DNA of 64,000 bases from WTGA01 sp965231865 (GCA_965231865.1 CBDDOJ010000001.1:1229380-1293379); one strand, 5' to 3'; positions 36,301 to 44,787 are shown, counted from the stretch's first letter. The notes: generated from the sequence alone by a model not told the origin. Numbers and translations: made by a program.

Positions 36301-37085
36301 TTTTTTTCCCTTGCAACCACGAACATGAAAATTGCACCGATGCCGATGGTCAACATGGAGATCGAAAAAACCATGGTGCCGGCAGCATTCACTTCCGGGG
36401 TCAGTCCTGCACGAAGCATTTCGAAAATAATCACGGGCAGGGTGACATCAAACCGGCTCAACAGAAATGCAATAATGAACTCATCCCACGACAAGGTCAC
36501 CGACAGGCAAAAGGAGGCCAAAAGAGAGGGCTTCATGATGGGGGCGATGACACGCAGCAGGGTTTGGGTATCATTTGCCCCCAAATCCCTGGCGGCCCAT
36601 TCAATATTACGCAGGTGATCCCCAAACTGGGAATAGATGACCGCAAAACAAAGGGGAAGGTTGATGACAACGTGACCCAGCCCGACCGCAAACAGGGACT
36701 TCGAAATGCCGATGAGATTCAGGGTGATCAGCAGGCCCATGCCAATGATCAGGTAAGAAACGGTCAATGGCGCCATCAACAGGAAGCGGATGCCACCGGC
36801 GAACCGTGGCGTACGTCTTGCCATGCCGTAGGCGGCGAGAAAACCCAGCAGCGTCGTGACCAGGGACGAAAGAACAGCGACCAACACGGAATTGAGTAAC
36901 GATTCGACCAGTCGCTGGTTGGAAAACATTTTTTCGTACCACTGCAAACTGGGCCCTTTAAACGGAAACACGGGAAGTGTCCCATCCTGAAAGGAAAACA
37001 GAACCAGCACAACCACCGGCAGATAAATAAAGGACAGTGCAATCACCAGATAGGCGATGGACGGGAAATTTCGCAGCCAGTTCAT
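36297..37085 (-). CDS. PotC-like ABC transporter permease
   Basis: The 262-residue membrane protein has six predicted helices and the EAA-type loop AARDLGANDTQTLLRVIAPIMKPSLLASF that docks onto the ATPase. The N-terminus MNWLRNFPSIAYLVIALSFIYLPVVVLVLFSF is typical of PotC. It is 5 bp downstream of the PotB-like gene. Confidence 0.92.
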   Translation of the reverse strand: MNWLRNFPSIAYLVIALSFIYLPVVVLVLFSFQDGTLPVFPFKGPSLQWYEKMFSNQRLVESLLNSVLVAVLSSLVTTLLGFLAAYGMARRTPRFAGGIRFLLMAPLTVSYLIIGMGLLITLNLIGISKSLFAVGLGHVVINLPLCFAVIYSQFGDHLRNIEWAARDLGANDTQTLLRVIAPIMKPSLLASFCLSVTLSWDEFIIAFLLSRFDVTLPVIIFEMLRAGLTPEVNAAGTMVFSISMLTIGIGAIFMFVVAREKK

Positions 37086-37090
37086 TGCAG

Positions 37091-37966
37091 CTATACCCGT
37101 TCCATTTTCAGGTGCTTTGCGGTCAGGATATATACAATCACAATGACCAGCATCAGCGTAATGCTCATTACGGAGGCCATCGGAAAATTTGCGGCCCGGG
37201 ATACCTGCAGCATGATCGCCTGCGGCACCAGCACTTCCGTACTGCCGCCCAGGATTTGAGGGGTAATAAAATCGCCTATGGCGATGACGAACGTGATAAA
37301 GGCCCCCACCGCCACACCGGGAATACTCAGGGGCAGGGTAATCCGCAAAAACACCTGTGTGCGGCTGGCCCCCAGGTCCTCTGCGGCTTTTCGGTAGGAC
37401 GATTTGATCTGTACCAGGTTGGCATAGATTGTGAGCGTCAGGAGCATGGTGAAGAAGTGCACAAAACCCAAGATGGTTGCCCCCCGCGTGTACGCCATTT
37501 GCAAAGGCTGGTCAATCAAACCCAGATTGGTGAGTACGAAATTGACAATGCCGTTCTCGGAGATAACCAGCAGCCAGGAATAGGACCGAACCACATAGGC
37601 GGTCCAGAATGGCAAAACCGCAAAAATAAGAACCAGCTTTTGCCACCGGGGCGACACTTTATAGGCAAGAATATACGCCAGGGGATAGGCCAGAAGAATA
37701 CTGATGAGCGTGGTGACCGCGGTCACCTCGATAGAGTTGAACAACGTGTCCAGCAGATAATCCGTACCGAAAAATTTGCTGTAATTGGCCGTTGACCAGG
37801 TCGCTGACAACCTGCCGTATATCCGTTGCCAGAAACTGACGACCACCATGATCGCCAGCGGCAACACGAACAATACCAAGGTAAACAGCAACGCCGGATG
37901 GATTGCCCACCGCGTGAATTCGAATCTTGCCGGCTTTCTCAAACTGCCTTTTGATGCGGGCATCAA
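37091..37966 (-). CDS. PotB-like ABC transporter permease
   Basis: The 291-residue membrane protein has six predicted helices and the EAA loop AAEDLGASRTQVFLRITLPLSIPGVAVGAF. It has the PotB-like first helix (LLFTLVLFVLPLAIMVVVSFW) and FWTAYVVRSYSWLLVI. It follows the binding protein by 82 bp and precedes the second permease by 5 bp. Confidence 0.92.
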   Translation of the reverse strand: MMPASKGSLRKPARFEFTRWAIHPALLFTLVLFVLPLAIMVVVSFWQRIYGRLSATWSTANYSKFFGTDYLLDTLFNSIEVTAVTTLISILLAYPLAYILAYKVSPRWQKLVLIFAVLPFWTAYVVRSYSWLLVISENGIVNFVLTNLGLIDQPLQMAYTRGATILGFVHFFTMLLTLTIYANLVQIKSSYRKAAEDLGASRTQVFLRITLPLSIPGVAVGAFITFVIAIGDFITPQILGGSTEVLVPQAIMLQVSRAANFPMASVMSITLMLVIVIVYILTAKHLKMERV

Positions 37967-38048
37967 ATGAAAACGGGATTACACACGCCAGTCCGGGATA
38001 CGGCCATTTCGGAAAAAAGGCAGCCGTACCCGGGCTGGCTCTGCTGAA

Positions 38049-39146
38049 CTAGCTTTGAAGAAATTCAGTCCAGATATCAAGCATCGCTGCATCCACCTCT
38101 GGCTGGCTAATGGTGGACGGGACTGAACGCTCCAGGAACGCGGGCTGTTGGTCCCAGCGCAGTATCTGCCTTTCATCGTCATTGAGGACTGCCTGGCTGT
38201 TTGCCGGCATTGCCCAGTAGCATTCAGAGGTCGCCAGCCGACCCTGCCCGTCCGGACTCAGGATATACTTCAGGAACTCCAGGGCCAGTTCCTTGTTGCC
38301 GGAGTCCTTGAATACACCGATCCCCTGTATCCACATCAACCCGCCTTCGTCAAAAATTGTCCAGTCGAGGGCCGGCATGCTCGGCATCAGTCCTGAAACG
38401 GAAAATTCCGCACCATTCAATATGATGTCCACATCGCCGTTAACCAGTGCATTTTGAACACTTACAATATCCCCCACAAGTTTGATATTGGGTTTCATTG
38501 CCAGCAGCTTTTCGCGAATGGCCGGCAGGTCATCCATTCCGATGTCATCGGGATGCCCCCCCATGGAAATTGCGATCAGCTGCATTGCCGGAAAATAATA
38601 GTCATAGACCGCGACCCTTCCCTTGTACTTGTCATTCCACATCACCTGGGCCGTTCGCATGTCCGCCGGATCCACCTTGTCCTTATTGTATGCAACCCCG
38701 TAATACCCGAATTTTTCGGGTACCGCATACCGGACCCCATCGACATGGTTGAACTCGGCACTCACCAGCGGTGAGAACAAGTCGTCCAGCGGCAGCTGGC
38801 TTTCGTCCAGCGGTTCCAGTATCCCCAGTCCTGCGACGACCGGGGTATCCGGTGCATCCACCACCAGAACATCCCAGTCTCCCGGAGCGGATTGTTCGAT
38901 AATGGACAGGGCCGTTCCGGTACCCTCGTACGTTTTGACATTCACTTTAACGCCGTGGGCGTCCTGAAACGGAGTCAACAGCTTTTCATCCGCATGATCG
39001 CACCACACCAGCACGTTGAGTTCATCCGCGGCATGGGAAAGTTGGGGGGGCAGTGCACCCATTGCAGAAATGCCGGCTGCATATCCAAGGAAAGTCCTGC
39101 GACTCATCCCCGGGCCTGTATGGAATTTTTCATTCTTCATCGTCAT
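38049..39146 (-). CDS. PotD-like periplasmic substrate-binding protein with Tat signal
   Basis: The 365-residue protein begins with a twin-arginine signal (MSRRTFLGYAAGISAMGALPP) and a cleavage region near SHAADELN. The mature part has the PotD/SBP_bac_8 pattern: LNVLVWCDHADEKLLTPFQDAHGVKVN, then EKFGYYGVAYNKDKVDP and ALEFLKYILSPDGQGRLA. PotD-like proteins bind polyamines and other cationic ligands, which suits a guanidine- or agmatine-like substrate. It lies 97 bp downstream of the ligand-less ureohydrolase, so it belongs to the same run. Confidence 0.92.
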   Translation of the reverse strand: MTMKNEKFHTGPGMSRRTFLGYAAGISAMGALPPQLSHAADELNVLVWCDHADEKLLTPFQDAHGVKVNVKTYEGTGTALSIIEQSAPGDWDVLVVDAPDTPVVAGLGILEPLDESQLPLDDLFSPLVSAEFNHVDGVRYAVPEKFGYYGVAYNKDKVDPADMRTAQVMWNDKYKGRVAVYDYYFPAMQLIAISMGGHPDDIGMDDLPAIREKLLAMKPNIKLVGDIVSVQNALVNGDVDIILNGAEFSVSGLMPSMPALDWTIFDEGGLMWIQGIGVFKDSGNKELALEFLKYILSPDGQGRLATSECYWAMPANSQAVLNDDERQILRWDQQPAFLERSVPSTISQPEVDAAMLDIWTEFLQS

Positions 39147-39243
39147 TTGCCTCTTAAATTAGTATTGCTAGTAGTACTTCATTCTTATGCGCGCTCGTAC
39201 ATAACGCTGTCCGCTCCCACTCCATCCTGATATCCATGTATCC

Positions 39244-40284
39244 TCAGTATTTCCAACCGGGACGCCGCAGGGACTCGTCCAGAGTCCGGCCATGCACCGC
39301 CGCGATCCCCGCCATGATGCGCAACACCACGCATACCGCCATTCTGGATGTCGAACCACTGACATCAAACATGGGGCAAAGCTCTGTCACATCAATCACA
39401 CTGATCTTTCCACGGTCGCTTATCTGGGATGCGACGCGCATGATTTCACGGGATTCAAGACCTCCGGATTCCGTCGCCGTCACACCGGGGGCCGCAGAGG
39501 AATCCATGACATTGAAATTGAAACTCAGGTATTGCCCGTCGGTCCCCCCCCATACCCGTTCCACCGCTTCCCGGGTCACCTCATCCACACCCCGGTCAAG
39601 GATTTCAAACATCGGGTAAAACCGCATCCCCCGTGCCCTGGCCAGGTCAACATGGTCCTTGGGGTTGAATGAATTGCGTGCCCCCAGATGGGCGACATGG
39701 TCCATGCCCAGGTTCCTGAGCTCGGTGATTCGCGCCATGGCGCAGGGGCCGACTTCGCTTTCTCCGGCCCAGCTGTCGGCCATGTCCAAATGTGCACCAA
39801 GGTGCAGATACCCCATTTTCCGGTCCGTCCCCAGAAAGTCGGAAAGTGCCCGGGTTGCCGGAATGGAAACAGACCGGTCTCCGCCACATATGATCGGCGT
39901 CTTCCCGGCTTCCAGGACGGCAAGGACCGCCGAATAGATGCGTTCACGGGCGACATCAGGACTGACCCGGGGCATGGAAACATCGCCGCCGTCCACGGCA
40001 GACCCGTGCAGGTCGACATTGAACTCAAACCAGTAGGGAAAGTAATCCAGGGAAGCCACCCGAAATTCTCTGGGCCCGTCTTCCGACCCCGGCTTGCCGA
40101 CATTGCCTTCATCAAAGGGAACGCCGATGAATACGTAGGGGGCATCGGAATTCTTCAGGTCCTCGCTTGCCAGTGAGACATACGGTGCCCTCAAAAAAGA
40201 TAATTGCCCGGGAGAACGATAGTTATTCGCTTCGTCTCCTCCCAACGGAGAAAACAGGTGGGCAAAGGCCTTGGCTGGATTCAT
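39244..40284 (-). CDS. Ureohydrolase-family protein lacking most metal ligands (candidate non-catalytic beta subunit)
   Basis: The 346-residue protein has the full arginase/agmatinase fold. At the six canonical metal positions, GGDHS is GGDRS (Arg137 for His), DAHxD is GAHLD (Gly163 for Asp, His165 and Asp167 kept), and SFDxD is SFNFN (Asn256 and Asn258 for both Asp). It therefore cannot bind two metals in the usual way. The frame is otherwise intact and conserved in length, so it is not a decaying pseudogene. It follows the intact paralogue by 57 bp. In metformin hydrolase and the related dimethylguanidine hydrolase, a ligand-less beta subunit assembles with an active alpha subunit. I infer the same here. 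Confidence 0.85.
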   Translation of the reverse strand: MNPAKAFAHLFSPLGGDEANNYRSPGQLSFLRAPYVSLASEDLKNSDAPYVFIGVPFDEGNVGKPGSEDGPREFRVASLDYFPYWFEFNVDLHGSAVDGGDVSMPRVSPDVARERIYSAVLAVLEAGKTPIICGGDRSVSIPATRALSDFLGTDRKMGYLHLGAHLDMADSWAGESEVGPCAMARITELRNLGMDHVAHLGARNSFNPKDHVDLARARGMRFYPMFEILDRGVDEVTREAVERVWGGTDGQYLSFNFNVMDSSAAPGVTATESGGLESREIMRVASQISDRGKISVIDVTELCPMFDVSGSTSRMAVCVVLRIMAGIAAVHGRTLDESLRRPGWKY

Positions 40285-40341
40285 TTTACTACTCCTGCAC
40301 GACTATATTGAGTTGGATACTGGCATGGTTCGGATGATTGG

Positions 40342-41418
40342 CTACGGGGTTTCATGGTTTTTCCGAAGGGTGGCTGCCCGGCTTCCCAGGTAGTGGTACA
40401 GCAGGTTGCAGGCAAGCTTTGCACTGATCTGGCTGACATCAAAGATCGGCGACAGCTCGGCCAGTTCGAGAACATCGACCCCGTATTCTCCCGCAATACG
40501 GGCAAATGCAATCGCTTCCCGGCCCTTGATGCCGTAGCTTTCCGGGCAGCTGGTTCCGGGCATGGTACTGCAATCGATGGAGTCGGTATCCCAGGAAAGG
40601 TACACCGCATCGGTACCATCCCAGGCCCGTTCAAGGATCTGTCGTCCACACTCCTCAATGCCCCGCTCCACCACCTCCGACATGGGAAGGATGGGCATGC
40701 CGTTGTCAATCCAGAAATCCATCCAGTCCTTCGGATTCAGTCCGTTTCGGGACCCCATGTGGGCCATGTTCTTTCCACTTACGTTGTCGAGCTTGAATGT
40801 TTCGGTTGGACCGGACGCATTGGTAATCTCGATACCCGCCCAGTCGACGGCGGCATCGAGGTGGCAGTCCACATGCAAATACCCCATCATCCCATCCGGG
40901 TTCTTTCCGGCAAGGTACCGGGACAGCGCCCGGGCGCCGGGGATGGGTACCGAATGGTCCCCGCCTACCAGCAGGACCTTGGCACCTCCCTCCAGACATT
41001 CCGTCACATAATCGCACATGTATTGCTGGGACAGCGCATTGTTCCCGGGCACAATGGGAATGTCACCACAGTCGACGACATTGAAAAAAGACATCAGGTC
41101 CACATCGTATTCAAACATGTACGGAAAATACTGCGTGGAGGCCTGGCGAATCCCGTGGGGGCCACTCGACGTCCCGGTCCTGACAATGGTGCCCTGGTCC
41201 CAGGGGGCCCCCAGAAAACAGATTTTCGCCCCGTGTTCCCGGACAGCGTCCCGGGTCGGCGGACAATACGGGGCACCCATGAAGGTTAAAATGCCTTCCG
41301 CCTTGAATGAGGCATTGTGTTTTTCCGGAGACCGCGTGTGGGCATCATCGGCCACTTCCTGATGAGGCCCCTGGTGCTGGTGCGGAACAAATTTCCAGGA
41401 TGTATTGGGTTGGTTCAT
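40342..41418 (-). CDS. Ureohydrolase (agmatinase/guanidine-hydrolase family), candidate catalytic alpha subunit
   Basis: The 358-residue protein has all six metal ligands of the arginase family: His155 (GGDHS), Asp184, His186 and Asp188 (VDCHLD), Asp277 and Asp279 (SWDTDSID). An N-terminal extension of about 60 residues precedes the core, as in guanidine hydrolases. Databases would call this agmatinase, but the start overlaps the HypA-like nickel chaperone stop by 4 bp (ATGA), pointing to a nickel enzyme such as guanidine, dimethylguanidine or metformin hydrolase. Products would be urea or a urea derivative plus an amine or ammonia. Family certain, substrate inferred. Confidence 0.9.
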   Translation of the reverse strand: MNQPNTSWKFVPHQHQGPHQEVADDAHTRSPEKHNASFKAEGILTFMGAPYCPPTRDAVREHGAKICFLGAPWDQGTIVRTGTSSGPHGIRQASTQYFPYMFEYDVDLMSFFNVVDCGDIPIVPGNNALSQQYMCDYVTECLEGGAKVLLVGGDHSVPIPGARALSRYLAGKNPDGMMGYLHVDCHLDAAVDWAGIEITNASGPTETFKLDNVSGKNMAHMGSRNGLNPKDWMDFWIDNGMPILPMSEVVERGIEECGRQILERAWDGTDAVYLSWDTDSIDCSTMPGTSCPESYGIKGREAIAFARIAGEYGVDVLELAELSPIFDVSQISAKLACNLLYHYLGSRAATLRKNHETP

Positions 41419-41834
41419 GATTGGGGTCGGGTCTGTGTGTTGCTTTCCCGGGATACCGTATTCTCCCCGCAGGCACCCGGGGTGTCTGCGGGCTTGCGGA
41501 CCTCAATCGAAGTGAGTTCCATTTCCCTGCCGGTGACGATTTCAGGGGTGGGCATTCCACAATCCGAACAGCGAAAACTGTACCGGCCATTGGGACGCTT
41601 GACTTCATCGCAATTCCGGCAAAATACGGTCAACGGTATTTCATCGATATGCAGTTGCGCCCCTTCGCAGGAACTGCCCGCCGCCACCGTGCCAAAACAG
41701 AAATACAAGGCCCTGGACATTGCGGAAAGCTCACCAAGACGAATGTTGATCCGGCTTACATGCGATACCTTCTCCTGCTCGCAATACTCATCGACCAGGT
41801 CGATCAGGCTGCGGGCCAGGGAAAGTTCATGCAT
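41415..41834 (-). CDS. HypA-like nickel metallochaperone
   Basis: The 139-residue protein starts MHELSLARSLIDLV; Met1-His2-Glu3 is the nickel site of HypA. A zinc site of two CxxC pairs is present (Cys72/Cys75 and Cys89/Cys92). ATG 41834 is chosen because it gives this N-terminus; the open frame extends upstream to 42032 without similarity. No hydrogenase, urease or HypB gene is in the window. Translational coupling to the ureohydrolase implies that it delivers nickel to that enzyme, like GhaA of cyanobacterial guanidine hydrolase. Confidence 0.9.
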   Translation of the reverse strand: MHELSLARSLIDLVDEYCEQEKVSHVSRINIRLGELSAMSRALYFCFGTVAAGSSCEGAQLHIDEIPLTVFCRNCDEVKRPNGRYSFRCSDCGMPTPEIVTGREMELTSIEVRKPADTPGACGENTVSRESNTQTRPQS

Positions 41835-41836
41835 GA

Positions 41837-42112
41837 CTATTGCTCCTGGTTCGCTCGCGGATTCTCTTCCCGACTGCCGCAGTTCCCTGAAGGCCGCCGG
41901 TGTGCCCAAGCGGTATTCCGGCCAGGCGGGCGCCAAAAGCCGGGATTGGAGATGGGATGTGACCCGGGAACCGGGAGCAGGTCTGGAATGTTCATACTTC
42001 GGCTCCGGCTGGTTTCCTGCCCCCAGGGACATCCGCCCCGGGCGGAATGGTCATCGTGCCCTTGTGGTGTGTGGTTTTCTTCAAAATTCCCATGCTCGTT
42101 CATTGTGCACAT
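41837..42112 (-). other. Leader region of the hydrolase operon with a small open frame of doubtful status
   Basis: A 91-codon frame (MCTMNEHGNFEENHTPQGHDD) stops 2 nt before the HypA-like ATG. Its His- and Cys-bearing start faintly recalls HypB N-termini, but no GTPase domain follows and the rest looks random. It may be an untranslated leader or a leader peptide. I found no match to guanidine-I, -II or -III riboswitch signatures in it. Confidence 0.25.
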
Positions 42113-42381
42113 TTCAATTCCCGGATTGTCCCCCTACTCCAACAGGAGAACACAACCAGTACAATTTACACCACTTCAAATAATGGTTGACATCCATATA
42201 ATAAATAGATTGATCATTCAATTTATTAAAAATAACATGCGAACCAGGGATAATCAAGTCAGAGTTGTCTCCCGTTGGAACGGGTCACAAAGTGATCCGC
42301 ATTGACAAATACGACCCTCCAGGGCGTCGAAATACGGACACTCGCTTCCCTGTCCTTCGATGCGGTATGATGTGTCTATGA
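42113..42381 (-). promoter_or_regulatory. AT-rich upstream region, likely promoter of the hydrolase/transporter operon
   Basis: The stretch 42181-42240 is much more AT-rich than its surroundings. Read on the minus strand it offers TTGAAT followed after 15 nt by TATATG, a weak sigma70-like pair. No strong operator palindrome is evident. No gene is seen here. Confidence 0.4.
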
Positions 42382-42606
42382 CAGGCAGCAAAACAAAGCA
42401 GGCCGAATCGAGGAAATCACATGATGGGCCATGACCTGATGGACACCGGGGCCGTTGAGCGGTGGCTGGGCTATCGAGATATCCGCAATGACACCACTCA
42501 CGACTGCGGAGAAAAATTTGCCGGAACCACACTAAAACCACTACCCACGTTCATTGTCGATGCCAAGGCACTCACCGACATCATCGAACAGGCGAACGAT
42601 GGCTGA
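42382..42606 (+). pseudogene. 5'-truncated HEPN-type (HI0074-like) nucleotidyltransferase partner
   Basis: A frame open from a stop at 42379-42381 matches only the C-terminal part of HI0074-like proteins: TGAVERWLGYRDIRNDTTHD with the HEPN R-x4-6-H motif, then FIVDAKALTDIIEQ. The first four-helix portion is absent, so the gene is truncated. Its stop overlaps the start of the MNT gene, as in complete HEPN/MNT pairs. Confidence 0.7.
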
Positions 42607-42919
42607 TCGGCTGCACCTTTCCAAAAGACACCGGCGCTTCCTCGAAACGCTGCTGCGCGAGCATCTGCCTGGCGTAGGGGTTTGGGCCTGTGGCAGTCGT
42701 GTGAACGGCCGCAGCCACAACGGCAGCGACCTCGACCTTGTGCTTCGGGGACCCGGCCTGAAGGAGATACCAGCAAGCCAACTGGACGACTTCGAGGAAG
42801 CGTTGCGAGAATCCACGATTCCATTTCTCGTCAAGGTGCGAGACTGGGCGCAAGTACCGGAGCGGTTTCACCAGGAGACCGAGCGGAACCATTTGGTCCT
42901 GATAAACGGGACACCGTGA
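42599..42919 (+). CDS. MNT-type nucleotidyltransferase domain protein
   Basis: The 106-residue protein has the minimal nucleotidyltransferase motif GSRVNGRSHNGSDLDLVL with the two metal-binding Asp residues. Such proteins are the antitoxin or AMP-transferase half of HEPN/MNT modules, adding AMP to the HEPN partner. The ATG at 42599 overlaps the truncated HEPN frame. With the partner broken, the module is probably inactive even though this gene looks whole. Confidence 0.82.
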   Translation: MADRLHLSKRHRRFLETLLREHLPGVGVWACGSRVNGRSHNGSDLDLVLRGPGLKEIPASQLDDFEEALRESTIPFLVKVRDWAQVPERFHQETERNHLVLINGTP

Positions 42920-42971
42920 TTTACCCGGTCTGTATCCTGAGATATCCGGTGATTGCAAATGGTTAAGACCA

Positions 42972-43553
42972 ATGGGTTTTGAAAAAGCACAGGGAGAACA
43001 GAGGGCAGGGACGAACACACGGATATCCATCCGTCGACAACGAGAACCGTCGAACCCATCCGGCTCTTTGACGGTCACGCTGTTCCTGGTCGCCTGGCTT
43101 TTCACCCTTTCGTCTCCCTCTTCCGCGGAAACCGTGACAGGAATCCCCCGCGTGATTGATGCCGACACGGTTCACCTGGCTGGCGAACGGATTCGTTTGA
43201 AGGACATTGATGCCCCGGAAACACGGCAACAATGCCTGGATGGGAATGGAGACCGGTTTCCCTGCGGCGTTGTCTCGAAACGGATGCTCGAAGCACGCGT
43301 CGGGAGTGCTGCCATCACCTGCGAACTGGATCCGAAAAGAGACCGGTACGGACGCAGGCTGGGTACATGCTATGCCCGCAATGGTGAGAACCTGCACAGC
43401 TGGCTGGTCCGCAACGGGCTTGCGCTGGCCTACCGGAAATATTCGATGCGTTACGTGAACGAGGAAGCGGCGGCCCGGTCTGACAGAGTTGGAATGTGGG
43501 AGGGAAAATTTGTCCCTCCCTGGCTATGGCGCCGGGGGAAACGGCTCGAGTAG
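42972..43553 (+). CDS. Thermonuclease (staphylococcal-nuclease-like) family protein, exported
   Basis: The 193-residue protein has a membrane/signal segment (LTVTLFLVAWLFTLSSPSSA) followed by the SNase OB fold: PRVIDADTVHLAGERIRLKDIDAPE (calcium-binding Asp and catalytic Arg), DRYGRRLGTCYARN and the C-terminal AAARSDRVGMWEG block. It probably cleaves nucleic acids in the periplasm. The start could be internal, because the first 30 residues look poorly conserved. It stands alone on the plus strand between the MNT gene and the convergent guanidino hydrolase. Confidence 0.85.
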   Translation: MGFEKAQGEQRAGTNTRISIRRQREPSNPSGSLTVTLFLVAWLFTLSSPSSAETVTGIPRVIDADTVHLAGERIRLKDIDAPETRQQCLDGNGDRFPCGVVSKRMLEARVGSAAITCELDPKRDRYGRRLGTCYARNGENLHSWLVRNGLALAYRKYSMRYVNEEAAARSDRVGMWEGKFVPPWLWRRGKRLE

Positions 43554-43721
43554 TGGATAACCGGATTCCCGGGGTGAGCAGAAAACGGATGTCCGAACTC
43601 TCTTGATACCGACCCGAATCCTCCTCATGCCGGCGGTCGTGACCCGCAGACAGAGCAGGCCCTGATGGGGGCGGGCAAGGATTTCGATTGGGTGTGCCGG
43701 GACCGGAACCCTGCGCACCGG

Positions 43722-44648
43722 TCAGCCAGGGTCTCTCCGGAGAGCCTGGCACATGCAGTGCACCCCTCCCCCGCCGGGGGTGATCATGGATACATCGGGG
43801 TCGTAGACTTCCAGCCCGTGCGCCCGGCATTTCTCCTTGAGGATCACGCTTTTTTCCGGCATGAGGATGCGATCATTGCCAAGAGCGACGACGTTACAGC
43901 CCAGATCAAGGGTATCCTGGAATGGCACGGCAACGATTTCGATTTTCTTGGATTTCAGCCAGTCCACGACCTCCGGGTCGGTGGATTCGCGGCAAACCGC
44001 TGCGAGTTTGGGTGCGAGCATGACGACCATAAGGTCAATATGGACATAGAATGGATCCAGGTCGGTTACTTTCACTTCCCAGCCTTCCGCTTCGAACCAC
44101 TGCTGCAACTGCAGGGCACCCTGCTCCTGGCTCCGTCCTTCGTCGCCTTCCCAGCCGATCAGGACGGTACCCGGTTCGATTACGTTGAAATCACCGCCCT
44201 CAAAAGTACCCGCGGTCACGTAATCGTAAATGGGAATACCCAGGCGCTCATAGGTTTCAATGGCACGGAAGTTCTCCCCGCGACGCCACCAGTTGGCCAT
44301 GTTGGTAATGATGGCCCCGTAGGGGGTCATGACCGATGAATCCCTGGCAAAGATCTGGTATGGCAATGCGGAGTCGGGTTCAAGAAGGTGAACAGCCACA
44401 CCGGCGGATTCATACGCCGATACCATCTCGGCATGCTGTTTTCTGGCCACTTCCGGGTCGAACCGATAATTTCTCCGGATGCTTTTCTTCGACACGGAAC
44501 TGGTCTTGCGCCACTGGTAGTGGTCGGGAGGGCCGAGGAGGACATCGCGGAGTACGCCATAATCACAGTCGCCCCCCCAGTAGTCGAGTACGGGGGTGCC
44601 TCCGCCCTCTTTTCGGCAACGTAGCGAGAATTCGGAATTCATGGTCAT
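43722..44648 (-). CDS. Dimethylarginine dimethylaminohydrolase / arginine deiminase superfamily protein
   Basis: The 308-residue protein belongs to the guanidino-group modifying superfamily: IFARDSSVMTPYGA near residues 113-126, GTFEGGDFNVI, VHIDLMVV with the catalytic His, and nucleophile Cys298 in GGGVHCMCQALRR. Members hydrolyse dimethylarginine to citrulline and dimethylamine, deiminate arginine, or transfer amidino groups. Length and the C-terminal motif favour a hydrolase over an amidinotransferase. It is divergent from the nitrile hydratase operon across a 239-bp gap holding a 12-bp palindrome. Confidence 0.85.
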   Translation of the reverse strand: MTMNSEFSLRCRKEGGGTPVLDYWGGDCDYGVLRDVLLGPPDHYQWRKTSSVSKKSIRRNYRFDPEVARKQHAEMVSAYESAGVAVHLLEPDSALPYQIFARDSSVMTPYGAIITNMANWWRRGENFRAIETYERLGIPIYDYVTAGTFEGGDFNVIEPGTVLIGWEGDEGRSQEQGALQLQQWFEAEGWEVKVTDLDPFYVHIDLMVVMLAPKLAAVCRESTDPEVVDWLKSKKIEIVAVPFQDTLDLGCNVVALGNDRILMPEKSVILKEKCRAHGLEVYDPDVSMITPGGGGVHCMCQALRRDPG

Positions 44649-44775
44649 TCTGTGCGGTAGGGAATGGTCTGTTTGTGTAAAATTTTAATTCACGGGGACC
44701 GGGCCAGAGAATGATCACCGCCCGGCCCTGATCAAGGGGTGGCAGGTTCATTCGAAAACCGATTCCAGATGACAG

Positions 44776-44787
44776 TATTGTACAATA
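44776..44787. promoter_or_regulatory. 12-bp perfect palindrome, candidate operator
   Basis: TATTGTACAATA lies in the divergent gap between the guanidino hydrolase and nitrile hydratase genes. The TTGTACAA core resembles sites bound by GntR/FadR-type regulators. No such regulator is in the window. Confidence 0.45.

Noticed and set aside
41837..42260. Possible guanidine riboswitch upstream of the hydrolase operon
   Set aside because: The ykkC core words of guanidine-I, the paired ACGR-loop hairpins of guanidine-II and the guanidine-III pseudoknot words were not found on the minus strand.
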